Below, one piece after another: positions 44,074 through 53,298 of a stretch of 64,000 nucleotides of DNA. The notes under the pieces are model-generated. The model worked only from the letters and a program-made list of their open reading frames with translations, did no database searches and was not told the DNA's origin. Location of the stretch: NCBI GenBank assembly GCA_008933735.1, contig WBUL01000004.1:1-64000 (forward strand). The letters run 5' to 3'. The stretch comes from Anaerolineae bacterium (GTDB lineage: Bacteria; Chloroflexota; Anaerolineae; Aggregatilineales; J027). Within the stretch, counting starts at the first letter, position 1, and every line of letters starts with the position of its first letter. Both the position numbers and the translations under genes were made by a program.

Positions 44074-45096
44074 ATGACCACATTACAACGTGTTGCAGAG
44101 CGGGCAGGCGTTTCGACCGCGACCGTTTCGAAAGTTCTGTCCAATACACCGTATTTCACGGAAGAAACCCGCCGAAAAGTCATGGAAGCGGTGGAAGAAC
44201 TGGGATACGTTCCCAATCTGGCTGCACGAGCGCTTTCCTCCGGCAGAACACACATCATCGCGGTGGTTTTCCCACAGATTTTTGATGCCATTTTTACGGA
44301 CCCCTTCATGCTGCATCTGCTGGAAGGAGTCGAAGCGGAATGCCACAAACAGGGATACAACATGTTGATGAGCACCCCACGTTTGTCATCACAGGGTTTT
44401 GACGCCCATTACCAGCAGTTAATCCAGAGTGGCTATGCGGATGGTATTGTCGCGCTTGATAACATTCCGGCACGCTCTGTCCTGCAAATTGCCCACGAAC
44501 GGGAACTTCCTGCGGTTGGGATTGGCTACCACGATAACAAATACCATGTGCGGAGTGATGATATTTCAGGCGCTACGCAAATAATGCAGCACGTCCTGGA
44601 GTTAGGGCATCGGCAAATTGGCATTATCAGCGTCGCCGAGGAATTGAATTTTTCAGTGCGGCGCCGCCTGAACGGGCTGCGGAGCACCGCCGAAAAATTC
44701 AACATGGATTTCAACGCATTCCCCCAGGCTGAAGGTGATTTTTCGATTAACAGTGGGGCACGGGCAGCCGGTGAACTGCTCAACACCCATCCTGAAATAA
44801 CCGCCGTTATCTGTTTGAATGACCGTATGGCGATGGGCGCAATTCAGCAGGCGCGGGCTTTGGGTCGAAGCATCCCGGAAAATCTGACCATTGTGGGGTA
44901 CGACGATATTCCCAGCGCGGCGGTTTTTGCACCGCCTTTGACGACCATTAACCAGCAGGCTCCGGAAATTGGCAGGGCTGCCACCCGCATGTTGTTTGAA
45001 GTCATTGATGGGGGTAACCCGCATCCGGTGAATGTCCCACCTGTGTTAATTGTCCGTCAATCATCTGCACCACCTTTAGAGTCACCACGAGCATGA
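44074..45096 (+). CDS. LacI-family transcriptional regulator
   Basis: 340 residues. The N-terminal helix-turn-helix is TLQRVAERAGVSTATVSKVL and the hinge helix is NLAARALSSGRT. A periplasmic-binding-protein-like domain follows (AVVFPQIFDAIF, ELPAVGIGYHDN, TIVGYDDIPSAAVFAPPLTT). It probably senses a sugar, likely galactose-derived given the GH42 gene, and controls both itself and the ABC operon. Operators are visible at 44037 and 45155. Confidence 0.92.
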   Translation: MTTLQRVAERAGVSTATVSKVLSNTPYFTEETRRKVMEAVEELGYVPNLAARALSSGRTHIIAVVFPQIFDAIFTDPFMLHLLEGVEAECHKQGYNMLMSTPRLSSQGFDAHYQQLIQSGYADGIVALDNIPARSVLQIAHERELPAVGIGYHDNKYHVRSDDISGATQIMQHVLELGHRQIGIISVAEELNFSVRRRLNGLRSTAEKFNMDFNAFPQAEGDFSINSGARAAGELLNTHPEITAVICLNDRMAMGAIQQARALGRSIPENLTIVGYDDIPSAAVFAPPLTTINQQAPEIGRAATRMLFEVIDGGNPHPVNVPPVLIVRQSSAPPLESPRA

Positions 45097-45154
45097 GGAG
45101 AAAGGAGTAATCCACCAGTTATCACTCATGATCGTTAAGTTCTATCGCAAAAAT

Positions 45155-45166
45155 TTGAACGTTTAA
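45155..45166. promoter_or_regulatory. Second LacI-type operator, before the sugar ABC operon
   Basis: TTGAACGTTTAA matches the core TTAAGCGCTTAA of the first operator at 9 of 12 positions and keeps the central CG. It ends at the ribosome site AAGGAG (45165-45170) of the binding-protein gene. Confidence 0.5.
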
Positions 45167-45181
45167 GGAGAGTAACTTACC

Positions 45182-46462
45182 ATGTCAAAACGTCTTTTAG
45201 TCGCAGCTTTAGTGCTTGTGATGGCGATTGCTGCATTTGCCGTGCCAATGACTGCCGCACAGGAAGAAGTTCAACTGGTCTGGCGCACCCGCCCGGACAA
45301 TCAGGCTGAAATTGATGTATACACTGCTGCAAGCCAGCAGATTGACGAGGCCTGGGACGGCGTGAGCCTGACCTACAGCCCTGGCGGCCAGGAAGGCGCT
45401 GGCTATCAGGATGTGTTGATTGCTGAACTGGAAGCAGGAACTGCCCCCGATGTCTTCTGGATTCCTGGCACGGATGTGGCTCGTTTTGCCGAACTGGGTC
45501 TGATTTTGAATCTGCACGACCTGGCCTCCGCCGATCCCGAATTCAATGCCGATGATTTTTATCCCGGCCCGATGGGTTTCCTCACCACACCCCTGGAAGA
45601 AGGCCAGGAAGTGCTGTGGGGTCTGCCGCGTGATGCGTCTGCCTTTGCGATTTACTACAACGCCGATCTGTTTGACGAAGCCGGTCTTGATTATCCGGCG
45701 GCGGGCTGGACATGGGATGACTTTTTCACCGCTGCCGAAGAAATCACCAACCTGGGTGAGGAAGTCAAAGGTTTTGGCATGAATGCGTGGTGGGCAAACT
45801 GGGGTTACTGGATTAATGCGGCTGGCTCGCGTTTCTTCACTGAGGACTACAAAGCCTGCGGTTTGAACAACGATGCTACCGTTGTGGGTCTGGAAGCGGC
45901 TCGCAGCCTGTTTGCCAATGGGTGGGCCGTTCCGTGGGGTGAGGACTCCGAACCACCTTTCCTGGCAGGTAACGTGGGGATGTTCATGAATGGACGTTGG
46001 GCAACCCCCGGCACCATCGCCAACGCCGACTTCAACTGGAATGTGGCACCTCTGCCCGAAGGCCCCGGCGGCCCAACCAACTGGCTCTTCTGGGGTGCGT
46101 ATGTGGTCAATGCCAATACTGCTCACCCTGAAGAGGCATGGGAGCTCATTACCCGTCTGACCAGCGCAGAAATTCAGGGGCAGATTGCCTCCCTCGGCGC
46201 GAATATTCCCAGCCGCGCTAACCAGGAAGCGATTGACCTGTTCCTTGCCACGCTGCCCGATTCGGGTGTGAACAACCAGGTCTTTACCGATGGCCTCCAG
46301 GTTGCGGTGACTGAAGCCCCTCTGTTCTTTGGTGACTGGCCCGCGATTGATGCTGAATACGCCAACCAGGTCAACCTGGTTCTGAACGGCGAACTTTCCG
46401 CGCAGGAATTTGCCGACACTATTTGTGACCGTGTTGCTCCGTTTTTTGACAGCGCCCAATAG
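45182..46462 (+). CDS. Extracellular sugar-binding protein of an ABC transporter
   Basis: 426 residues with a Sec signal peptide (LLVAALVLVMAIAAFAVPMTA, site near AAQ). The family is SBP_bac_1: AGTAPDVFWIPGTDVARFAELG, WGLPRDASAFAIYYNADLFDEAG and NGRWATPG are typical. It captures an oligosaccharide or galactoside outside the cell. No lipobox is present, so anchoring is unclear. Two permease genes follow after a stem-loop. Confidence 0.92.
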   Translation: MSKRLLVAALVLVMAIAAFAVPMTAAQEEVQLVWRTRPDNQAEIDVYTAASQQIDEAWDGVSLTYSPGGQEGAGYQDVLIAELEAGTAPDVFWIPGTDVARFAELGLILNLHDLASADPEFNADDFYPGPMGFLTTPLEEGQEVLWGLPRDASAFAIYYNADLFDEAGLDYPAAGWTWDDFFTAAEEITNLGEEVKGFGMNAWWANWGYWINAAGSRFFTEDYKACGLNNDATVVGLEAARSLFANGWAVPWGEDSEPPFLAGNVGMFMNGRWATPGTIANADFNWNVAPLPEGPGGPTNWLFWGAYVVNANTAHPEEAWELITRLTSAEIQGQIASLGANIPSRANQEAIDLFLATLPDSGVNNQVFTDGLQVAVTEAPLFFGDWPAIDAEYANQVNLVLNGELSAQEFADTICDRVAPFFDSAQ

Positions 46463-46485
46463 ACGCGCTACCGCTTTTTAACTGT

Positions 46486-46511
46486 GGGGAGGCTTATGAG
46501 CCTCCCCTTCC
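46486..46511 (+). terminator. Stem-loop after the binding-protein gene (attenuator or mRNA stabiliser)
   Basis: GGGGAGGCT (46486-46494) pairs with AGCCTCCCC (46499-46507) around a 4-nt loop, with only TTCC after it. It probably lets through part of the transcripts and keeps the binding protein more abundant than the permeases. Confidence 0.6.
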
Positions 46512-46541
46512 ATATGACATACTAGCGGGAAAGGCTGATGG

Positions 46542-48218
46542 ATGGCTACAGTTGTCACTACCCGGAAACAAGGTCAAGGCTTACCAAAAATTATTTATAT
46601 CAGCGCTGCCTGGAACATCATAATTATGCTGGGCAGCTTTGCCCTATCGTATATACTATTCACACAAGAACCCAATAAGCAGTTAAAAGATTTAGGCGAT
46701 AATGTCCGGTATTTTCTGGCACTGATTGCCCTCATTCCAGCCGCCGCTGCAATGTACAGCGTCTACGGCCTGCTCGCTCGGCGTCCGGGAGGGCGCTATG
46801 CGTCAATGGCGCTAAACTACGTGGGCGCGGTGCTGTCTTGCCTCTACCTGCTGCACCTATGGGGGGTCTTCATCGCCTTTGACGACGCGGGAAAAGCCCT
46901 TTTTGAGAACAGCTTTCTGCTCTGGGGCTTTGTGATCGCCTATGCCGTCTATTGGCTTGCCGGACGGCTGCCAGAATACAGCCCTTCGCGCCGCTACCTG
47001 GAAATGTTCGCCATTGGTGTCGCAATGCTGGCCCTGATCGCGCTTCTGCTCCTGGGCGGGGCGGTTGAGGGGGTCTGGAATGTTATCAGCACCTACGGAG
47101 AACTCCAGACCTGGGCAGTCACCATTGTCGTGATCATTTTTGCCTTTGTGGGCTACCAGATTCTCAACCAGGGCGATTTTTTTGGCGAGACCCCTGACCA
47201 GCGTACCTCCTGGCAGGGCTGGTTAATGGTGTCTCCCAATATAATCGGGTTCATGCTGTTTTTTGCCGGGCCGCTGCTGTTGTCGTTCTATCTCAGCTTT
47301 ACAGATAGTGAGCCAGGGAGTATACCCGATGTCATTGGATTCAAGAATTACGGTGATATTCTCTCGCTGGAGTTCAAAACCCTTGATGATCCGGAGGCGA
47401 ATCCTCAACGGGCGCTGAGTTTTGGCTACATCCCCCTGGATGACTTCAAAATCGGGAATACCCGTGTGGTGATCGGGGCAAAGGATGTGCTGTTCTGGAA
47501 GAGTCTGCGGAATACCATTGTGTTCTGCATGATGCTTGTGCCGTTGAGTTCGATTCCGGCGCTGCTGCTGGCGGTCATTATGAATTCTAAAATCCCCGGC
47601 ATGAAGTTCTTCCGGGCAGCGTACTTCCTGCCATCGGTAGCAGCAGTCGTCGGGACAGCGCTCATCTGGCGCTGGTTATATGCCTCTGATATTGGATACA
47701 TCAATTACGCGATTACCGAATTTGTTAATGGGATCAACAGCATATTCGGAACCCAGATCGAATATCAGAAAACCCAATGGCTGACCGACCAGGGAATTTT
47801 GCTGTTTTCGATTGTGCTGCTGGCAGCATGGCAGGCTGTTGGGTTTAATACGGTGCTGTTTCTGGCGGGTTTGCAGGGTATCCCTACGACACTCTACGAA
47901 GCGTCCTTTGTGGATGGGGCAAATCGGGTACAGCAGTTCCGCCATGTGACGCTGCCTCTCCTGGCCCCTACAACCTTCTACGTAATTGTCACCACAGTCA
48001 TTACCGGGCTTCAGGTCTTCAATGAACCCTACGCGCTGATTTCATCGCGCCCGATCCCTGACGCGGCAACCACATCGGTGATTTACCTCTACAATCGCGG
48101 CTTTTTCCGGTTTGAATTTGGCTATGCGTCAGCGGTGGCCTGGCTGTTGTTCGCGCTGATTTTTGTCGTGACCATCGCGCAGTTCCGTTTGCAGCGCTCC
48201 GGCAGTTATGACGTGTAA
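46542..48218 (+). CDS. Sugar ABC transporter permease (MalF/UgpA-like), extended
   Basis: 558 residues. The core permease covers about 220-558, with WLMVSPNIIGFMLFFAGPLLLSFYLSF at its start and the EAA loop EASFVDGANRVQQFRHVTLPLL. The first 200 residues add about five extra membrane helices; usual homologues have near 300 residues. It forms the channel with the next gene product. No ATPase gene is nearby, so a shared MsmK/MalK-type ATPase is likely. Confidence 0.88.
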   Translation: MATVVTTRKQGQGLPKIIYISAAWNIIIMLGSFALSYILFTQEPNKQLKDLGDNVRYFLALIALIPAAAAMYSVYGLLARRPGGRYASMALNYVGAVLSCLYLLHLWGVFIAFDDAGKALFENSFLLWGFVIAYAVYWLAGRLPEYSPSRRYLEMFAIGVAMLALIALLLLGGAVEGVWNVISTYGELQTWAVTIVVIIFAFVGYQILNQGDFFGETPDQRTSWQGWLMVSPNIIGFMLFFAGPLLLSFYLSFTDSEPGSIPDVIGFKNYGDILSLEFKTLDDPEANPQRALSFGYIPLDDFKIGNTRVVIGAKDVLFWKSLRNTIVFCMMLVPLSSIPALLLAVIMNSKIPGMKFFRAAYFLPSVAAVVGTALIWRWLYASDIGYINYAITEFVNGINSIFGTQIEYQKTQWLTDQGILLFSIVLLAAWQAVGFNTVLFLAGLQGIPTTLYEASFVDGANRVQQFRHVTLPLLAPTTFYVIVTTVITGLQVFNEPYALISSRPIPDAATTSVIYLYNRGFFRFEFGYASAVAWLLFALIFVVTIAQFRLQRSGSYDV

Positions 48219-48235
48219 AAAAGGGGACAAAAATC

Positions 48236-49468
48236 ATGGATCGCAATAAAGCACGACTCTGGTTCATCCGGCTGATGGTCTATCTGCTGCTTGGTGGATG
48301 TGGCTTCATCATGCTGTTCCCGTTTGCCTACATGATGTTTACTTCGGTGAAAAACTCAACCGATGTTTTTCATTACCCCCCGCGTCTGCTGCCCTACAGT
48401 GCAGTGACCGCCGAGTATGAGGGTCAGACTCTGCCTGTCTACGAATTTGAGATTGACGGCGAAACATATGAAATGGTCTTGACGGATGAAAAAGTGCGCT
48501 ACGGTTTTTTCACCACTCAGGAAAACATTGATGTAAACAATACACGCCAGAGCAAGATTCTGGTCGAGCTGCCAATTGATGAAGCCGTCGAGACCGAAGA
48601 AGAAGTCACGCTTTCTGATCCAAGTACCGGTAAAGAAGACAGCTTCCCGGTCTTTGAAGTGCCCGTCAGCGGCGAGTCCCAGAACCTGCTGCTGGCATAC
48701 CGTTCCTCGTTGGATGTGTTTGTAGAACCGGGCAACCCCGAATTCAGACATTACGCGGTCGCTCGTACCGCCAAACCTGTGGAGGAAGTTGAATTCCAGC
48801 TTGATAATTATGACACGGTACTGGGCTTGAATCTGGATCGCGCCTTCACCAATACCATTCTCGTGACGGTTGGGGTGACCCTGGGTCAGCTTATCACCTC
48901 GATTTTTGGCGGATATGCCTTTGCCCGTATTCCTTTTCCGGGACGCAACACCATCTTTATTCTTTATCTGGGTTCCATTATGATCCCCTTTGTAGTGTTG
49001 ATTGTTCCACTTTATCGTTTGATGGTGGTGTTGGGTTGGCAGGATCGGTTAGTTTCACTGATCGTTCCCTGGATATTTACGGCGTATGGCACATTCCTGA
49101 TGCGCCAGTTCTTTTTGAGCATTCCGCATGAGATTGAGGAAGCGGCGCTGCTCGACGGTGCCAGTCGTTTTCGCATCCTCTGGACCATTTTTGTGCCGCT
49201 CAGCACGCCGGTGGTCGCAACCCAGGCGATTTTCACTTTTCTGTATGCGTGGAACAGTTTCTTATGGCCGCTGATCATCATCGGGGAAGGAGACGAACGT
49301 AATCCAGTGCTGACACTGGCGCTCATCCAATTGAGCAACATCGCCGCCGACAAGCCTAATCTGGTAATGACCGGTGCCGCCATCGCTATTTTGCCCCCGA
49401 TCATTGTCTTTATCCTGGCTCAGAAGTATTTCATCGAAAGTGTTAGCAGTTCGGCGGTGAAAGGGTAA
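48236..49468 (+). CDS. Sugar ABC transporter permease (MalG/UgpE-like) with large insertion
   Basis: 410 residues. TM1 (residues 12-35) ends in FMLFTSVKNSTDVF-like LFPFAYMMFTSVKNS. A soluble insertion of about 130 residues (roughly 45-185, acidic, predicted outside) precedes the canonical part with NTILVTVGVTLGQLI and the EAA loop EEAALLDGASRFRILWTIFVPLS. Usual MalG-type permeases have about 280 residues. The insertion may contact the binding protein. Confidence 0.88.
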   Translation: MDRNKARLWFIRLMVYLLLGGCGFIMLFPFAYMMFTSVKNSTDVFHYPPRLLPYSAVTAEYEGQTLPVYEFEIDGETYEMVLTDEKVRYGFFTTQENIDVNNTRQSKILVELPIDEAVETEEEVTLSDPSTGKEDSFPVFEVPVSGESQNLLLAYRSSLDVFVEPGNPEFRHYAVARTAKPVEEVEFQLDNYDTVLGLNLDRAFTNTILVTVGVTLGQLITSIFGGYAFARIPFPGRNTIFILYLGSIMIPFVVLIVPLYRLMVVLGWQDRLVSLIVPWIFTAYGTFLMRQFFLSIPHEIEEAALLDGASRFRILWTIFVPLSTPVVATQAIFTFLYAWNSFLWPLIIIGEGDERNPVLTLALIQLSNIAADKPNLVMTGAAIAILPPIIVFILAQKYFIESVSSSAVKG

Positions 49469-49489
49469 GCAGTATTCACCTCACCTCGG

Positions 49490-49520
49490 CCCCTCTTCCA
49501 ACAGATCGAAGAGGGGTTTT
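49490..49520 (+). terminator. Terminator after the permease genes
   Basis: CCCCTCTTC (49490-49498) pairs with GAAGAGGGG (49508-49516), followed by TTTTCTC. It is probably leaky, since the glycosidase genes have no obvious promoter of their own. Confidence 0.65.
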
Positions 49521-49586
49521 CTCTGTTTCTCTATTCCTGAGATGAGGTCAAAATCCGACCTATTCATCAAAAAAAGGATCAACACC

Positions 49587-51470
49587 ATGCCAATAACAGG
49601 CTGTGCTTATTATCCAGAACACTGGCCCCGTGAACGCTGGAAGCAGGACGCAGAAATTATGCGGAAAGCAGGATTAAGTGTTGTCCGTATGGGCGAATTT
49701 GCTTGGGACAAATTTGAACCGCAGCCGGGGAAATACGATTTTGCGTGGATGGATGAGGCGATTGATATACTCTCACAGGAAGGGTTAAAAATCGTCATGT
49801 GTACACCGACAGCTACTCCTCCGCCCTGGCTGCTCACCCAACATCCTGAAATCTTGCGGGTGGAACCGAACGGCGTGCGGGTCAGCGCAGGCGGTCGGCG
49901 GCATAGCTGCGCCAATGTCCCCGCTTATTTACGTCATTCGCGCCGCCTTGTGGACACTTTTACCCGGCATTATGGCAGTCACCCGGCCATCATCGGCTGG
50001 CAGATTGACAATGAATTTGGCTGTGGCGAAACCACGCGCTGCTACTGTGACCATTGCCGCCAGCGATTCCAGGAATGGCTGCTGGAAAAATATGACACCC
50101 TGGATACCCTCAATGCGGCATGGGGCACCCAGTTCTGGGGCATGACTTACAGTGACTGGTCGGAAATTCCGATCCCTGGCATCACAACTGAGCCGCAGAG
50201 TCCGGGGATGCGGCTGGATTATCGCCGTTTCTCCTCGGATAGCTGGGTACGTTTCCAGCAAATGCAGGTTGAATTTCTGCGCCAGAATGCGCCGGGGCGC
50301 TGGATTACCCACAACTTCATGATACGGCACTGGTCACTGGACTACTGGAAGCTGGCGGAAGACCTGGATTTTGTTTCCTACGACAACTATCCACACGGGT
50401 TACGCGGTCCTGCCGAGACCGCCATGAATTTAGACCTCATGCGCTCCCTCAAACGCAAGCCATTCTGGATTATGGAGCAGCAGCCAGGGCGGGTAAACTG
50501 GCATCCGTATAACCCACCTGTTCCTCCAGGGCAGGTCAAAGCGTGGAGTCATCAGAATATCGCGCATGGCGCAGAGGCTGTCGTGTATTTTCGCTTTCGT
50601 GCCGCCCGATTTGGTCAGGAGCAGTATCACGACGGTCTTCTTAAGTGGGATGGCTCGTTTGATCAGGGTTATTTCGAGGCCCAGGAAGTCGCCGATGACA
50701 TCAAAAATGTGCCTCCTCTCACGCGCCCACAGGCCAAAATCGGCATTATTTTTGACTATGAGGATTTATGGACTGTTGAGCTTGAACCCGTCCACCGGGA
50801 TTTTAGCTATTGGCAGTTAGTCTACGAGCTCTATCAGCATTTCTGGGAAGCCAGTATCCCTGTTGATTTTCTGCCGCGTGCAGCGGATTTAACTGGTTAC
50901 GAAACTGTGATTCTGCCATGTGGAATCTTGCAGCACGAAGGCGAGGCGGAAAAATGGAGCGCGTGGGTTGAAAAAGGTGGCAAACTTATTCTTACGTTCC
51001 GTACAGCAGTACGCGAACCAGGCAGCATTGCTGTGAATGAAGCGCTGCCTGCCGGATTTACCTCGCTCACTGGAGCACGAGTCACGGGATTTCATACTGC
51101 CCCGCCAGCAACATATACGGACTGGCCTGACCATCGCCCCGGCACAGCGGTTATTTCTCCCCAGGGCAGCTCGATTGCCTACAAAATCTGGGCGGAGACT
51201 CTGGAAACGACCTCTGGCGAATCGCTTTTTACCTATAAGGATGGGATGCTGGCAGGCAAAACTGCTATCACACACCGACGTTTCGGCAAAGGAAGTGTGG
51301 TCTATCTGGGCTGCTGGGTAACAGATTTTGAACCTATCCTGGGCAGTTTTAAGAAAAAACCGCTTCAGGAATATCTTTTGAACGGCGAGGATGGCTCAAC
51401 ATGGCGTATCACGTTTGATACAGCGGACTTCTCCGTTCAGTATGAACAGGTAGAAAGCGGAACGTCGTGA
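49587..51470 (+). CDS. Beta-galactosidase, glycoside hydrolase family 42
   Basis: 627 residues. CAYYPEHWPRERW and VVRMGEFAWDKFEP open the TIM barrel. The acid/base is E143 in GWQIDNEFG, the nucleophile E297 in FWIMEQQPG. CYCDHC with a nearby cysteine fits the GH42 zinc site. There is no signal peptide, so it acts on imported sugar. ATG 49587 (AAAGGATC upstream) is preferred over an ATG at 49542. The stop overlaps the next GTG. Confidence 0.93.
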   Translation: MPITGCAYYPEHWPRERWKQDAEIMRKAGLSVVRMGEFAWDKFEPQPGKYDFAWMDEAIDILSQEGLKIVMCTPTATPPPWLLTQHPEILRVEPNGVRVSAGGRRHSCANVPAYLRHSRRLVDTFTRHYGSHPAIIGWQIDNEFGCGETTRCYCDHCRQRFQEWLLEKYDTLDTLNAAWGTQFWGMTYSDWSEIPIPGITTEPQSPGMRLDYRRFSSDSWVRFQQMQVEFLRQNAPGRWITHNFMIRHWSLDYWKLAEDLDFVSYDNYPHGLRGPAETAMNLDLMRSLKRKPFWIMEQQPGRVNWHPYNPPVPPGQVKAWSHQNIAHGAEAVVYFRFRAARFGQEQYHDGLLKWDGSFDQGYFEAQEVADDIKNVPPLTRPQAKIGIIFDYEDLWTVELEPVHRDFSYWQLVYELYQHFWEASIPVDFLPRAADLTGYETVILPCGILQHEGEAEKWSAWVEKGGKLILTFRTAVREPGSIAVNEALPAGFTSLTGARVTGFHTAPPATYTDWPDHRPGTAVISPQGSSIAYKIWAETLETTSGESLFTYKDGMLAGKTAITHRRFGKGSVVYLGCWVTDFEPILGSFKKKPLQEYLLNGEDGSTWRITFDTADFSVQYEQVESGTS

Positions 51471-53164
51471 AATCACTCACTATCCAATACGTCAGCCCCG
51501 CCGCCCCGACAGTAGAAACCTGGCAGCACGGGGTTTTGTGGCATGGGGTGAATGAAATTGCCATCGAACTTGGTGATGCTCATTGGTACGGGCAGGGGGC
51601 GCTGGTACACCAGCTCTGGCCTCTCGAAAAAATGGCCCAGTATGCCGCCCCATTTTTGACCAGCGACAACGGCAGCACCGGCCTGCTGGGGATTTTACAT
51701 CCATTCTGGTGGACTTCTAACGGTGCTGGGGTGTTGGTCGAAGGCAGCGTCATGACCACCAGCTTTAATGCACCCCTCGAAGGGGAACCGCCCGCCCACA
51801 GCCTCAAACAGCCCGCTCCCTTGAACATTCGCCCTCAGTGTGCAAGAGGAGTTCCAACGGATGGTCTGCTGCGGATTCAGGGGAAGAATCTGACCATTCG
51901 CTTTTTTGAACTGTTCAATGCACGTGAGGTTGTAGAAGCCTACTGGCAGTTGATCCATGTCACTCCCCCGCCGCCCGCTCGATATTTTGAGCAGCCATTA
52001 TGGACAACGTGGGCGCAGTTCAAGAACAACATTTCCCATGACACCGTGCTGGATTTTGCCCATCAAATGGGGAAACATGGTTTTCCGTGTGGCACCCTGG
52101 GCATTGATGCCATGTGGCAGGATGTCTTTGGCAACACCCGCTTTGACCCGAAGAAGTTCCCCCACCCCCGACGAACAACCGACGCCCTGCATAAGCTGGG
52201 AATGCACGTTACTCTGTGGTGTATCCCGTTTTTTACCCGTGAGTCTGACCACTTTAGAACCGCGATAGAAAAAGGCTATGCCATCAAACTGGCCGATGGG
52301 TCGCCACATATTGGTACATGGTGGGATGAGGGCGAAATAGCTTTTTTGGACGTGTCAAATCCTGCGGCGGCCAACTGGCATCTTGATAATTTGCAGCAAA
52401 CCGCCGACGAAACAGGAGTCGATGGTTTCAAATTTGATGCTGGTGAAGGGCTGTTTTACAGCGTGCCCGATCTCGTCTGGCATGAACAGATCGTGCCCAA
52501 CCATGCCAATCAACTTTATATCGAACATGCTTCCAGGCGATTTCCCTGGTCGGATGTACGCTCAGGTTGGTATAGTCAATCGCGCTCCATGTTGTTCCGT
52601 CAGTGGGATAAATCGACACTGTGGGGGTTCGATAATGGTCTGGCAAGCTGCATCACACAGGCCATGACGCTGAATTTGCTGGGGTATCCGTACAGCTTTC
52701 CAGATATGATTGGCGGCAACAGGTATGGCGATGAGCAGTTGAAGACTCTCAGTGCCGAACTCCTGATTCGTTGGACTCAGGCTGTCGCACCTATGCCGAT
52801 TATCCAATTCAGCCTTGCACCCTGGGAACAGGGGCCAGAATGCGCCAGCATCTGTGCCCGTTATGCTCGCCTGCACGGGCAGCTTGCCAGACGTACCCGG
52901 CGGGTAAAGGGGCCGGTGGTAAGACCCTTGTGGTGGACTGCCCCAACGGATCAAGACGCGCTGGTGTGCGATGACGAATATCTGATCGGCGATGACTTGC
53001 TGGTTGCTCCGGTCATTCATGAGGGTGCTGTTGAGCGTCACGTCTATCTGCCCGAAGGGCAGTGGCGAAGTTACTGGGATCACACCGAGATTCACCGGGG
53101 CGGACAGTGGCTCTCCCATTACCCAGCGCCGCTGGATGTCCTTCCCCTCTTTGAACGCCTCTGA
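51467..53164 (+). CDS. Glycoside hydrolase family 31 (MYORG/alpha-galactosidase-like)
   Basis: 565 residues. The nucleophile is D324 in DGFKFDAGEG and the likely acid/base D389 in WGFDNG. KFDAGE and PDMIGGN are typical of the MYORG-like and sulfoquinovosidase-like branch of GH31, not of standard alpha-glucosidases. With the GH42 enzyme it could trim an alpha-galactoside, but an alpha-xyloside or other alpha-hexoside is possible. The GTG start overlaps the previous stop. No signal peptide, so it is intracellular. Confidence 0.85.
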   Translation: MKSLTIQYVSPAAPTVETWQHGVLWHGVNEIAIELGDAHWYGQGALVHQLWPLEKMAQYAAPFLTSDNGSTGLLGILHPFWWTSNGAGVLVEGSVMTTSFNAPLEGEPPAHSLKQPAPLNIRPQCARGVPTDGLLRIQGKNLTIRFFELFNAREVVEAYWQLIHVTPPPPARYFEQPLWTTWAQFKNNISHDTVLDFAHQMGKHGFPCGTLGIDAMWQDVFGNTRFDPKKFPHPRRTTDALHKLGMHVTLWCIPFFTRESDHFRTAIEKGYAIKLADGSPHIGTWWDEGEIAFLDVSNPAAANWHLDNLQQTADETGVDGFKFDAGEGLFYSVPDLVWHEQIVPNHANQLYIEHASRRFPWSDVRSGWYSQSRSMLFRQWDKSTLWGFDNGLASCITQAMTLNLLGYPYSFPDMIGGNRYGDEQLKTLSAELLIRWTQAVAPMPIIQFSLAPWEQGPECASICARYARLHGQLARRTRRVKGPVVRPLWWTAPTDQDALVCDDEYLIGDDLLVAPVIHEGAVERHVYLPEGQWRSYWDHTEIHRGGQWLSHYPAPLDVLPLFERL

Positions 53165-53165
53165 T

Positions 53166-53195
53166 CGGGTGGGGCGCTGACCCCGCCCGATTGTA
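53166..53195 (+). terminator. Stem-loop after the GH31 gene
   Basis: CGGGTGGGG (53166-53174) pairs with CCCCGCCCG (53181-53189) with one G-T pair; the T run is weak. Confidence 0.45.
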
Positions 53196-53233
53196 AAAAT
53201 TTCCACAGAAATCTGGCAATTTTATCCTAAGTG

Positions 53234-53262
53234 TTGCATTTTATATTAGTCTGTGCTACTCT
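53234..53262 (+). promoter_or_regulatory. Promoter of the metal ABC operon
   Basis: TTGCAT (53234-53239), a 17-bp spacer, and TACTCT (53257-53262) preceded by an extended TGC. A palindromic box begins 5 bases downstream. Confidence 0.45.
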
Positions 53263-53266
53263 CTAT

Positions 53267-53282
53267 TTTAGACTAGACTAAA
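53267..53282. promoter_or_regulatory. DtxR/MntR-type operator candidate
   Basis: TTTAGACTAGACTAAA is a near-palindrome of two TTTAG/CTAAA arms. It resembles DtxR/IdeR-type boxes (TTAG-x-TAG-x-CTAA). It lies over the expected transcription start of the metal operon. An extra half-site TTAGTCT is at 53246-53252. Confidence 0.55.
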
Positions 53283-53298
53283 TTCCAAGAGGTATAGG

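Noticed and set aside
45209-46459. Open frame of 416 codons on the minus strand opposite the sugar-binding protein gene
   Set aside because: The plus-strand frame is a clear binding protein with a signal peptide. The reverse frame has no family resemblance and reflects codon bias of the real gene.
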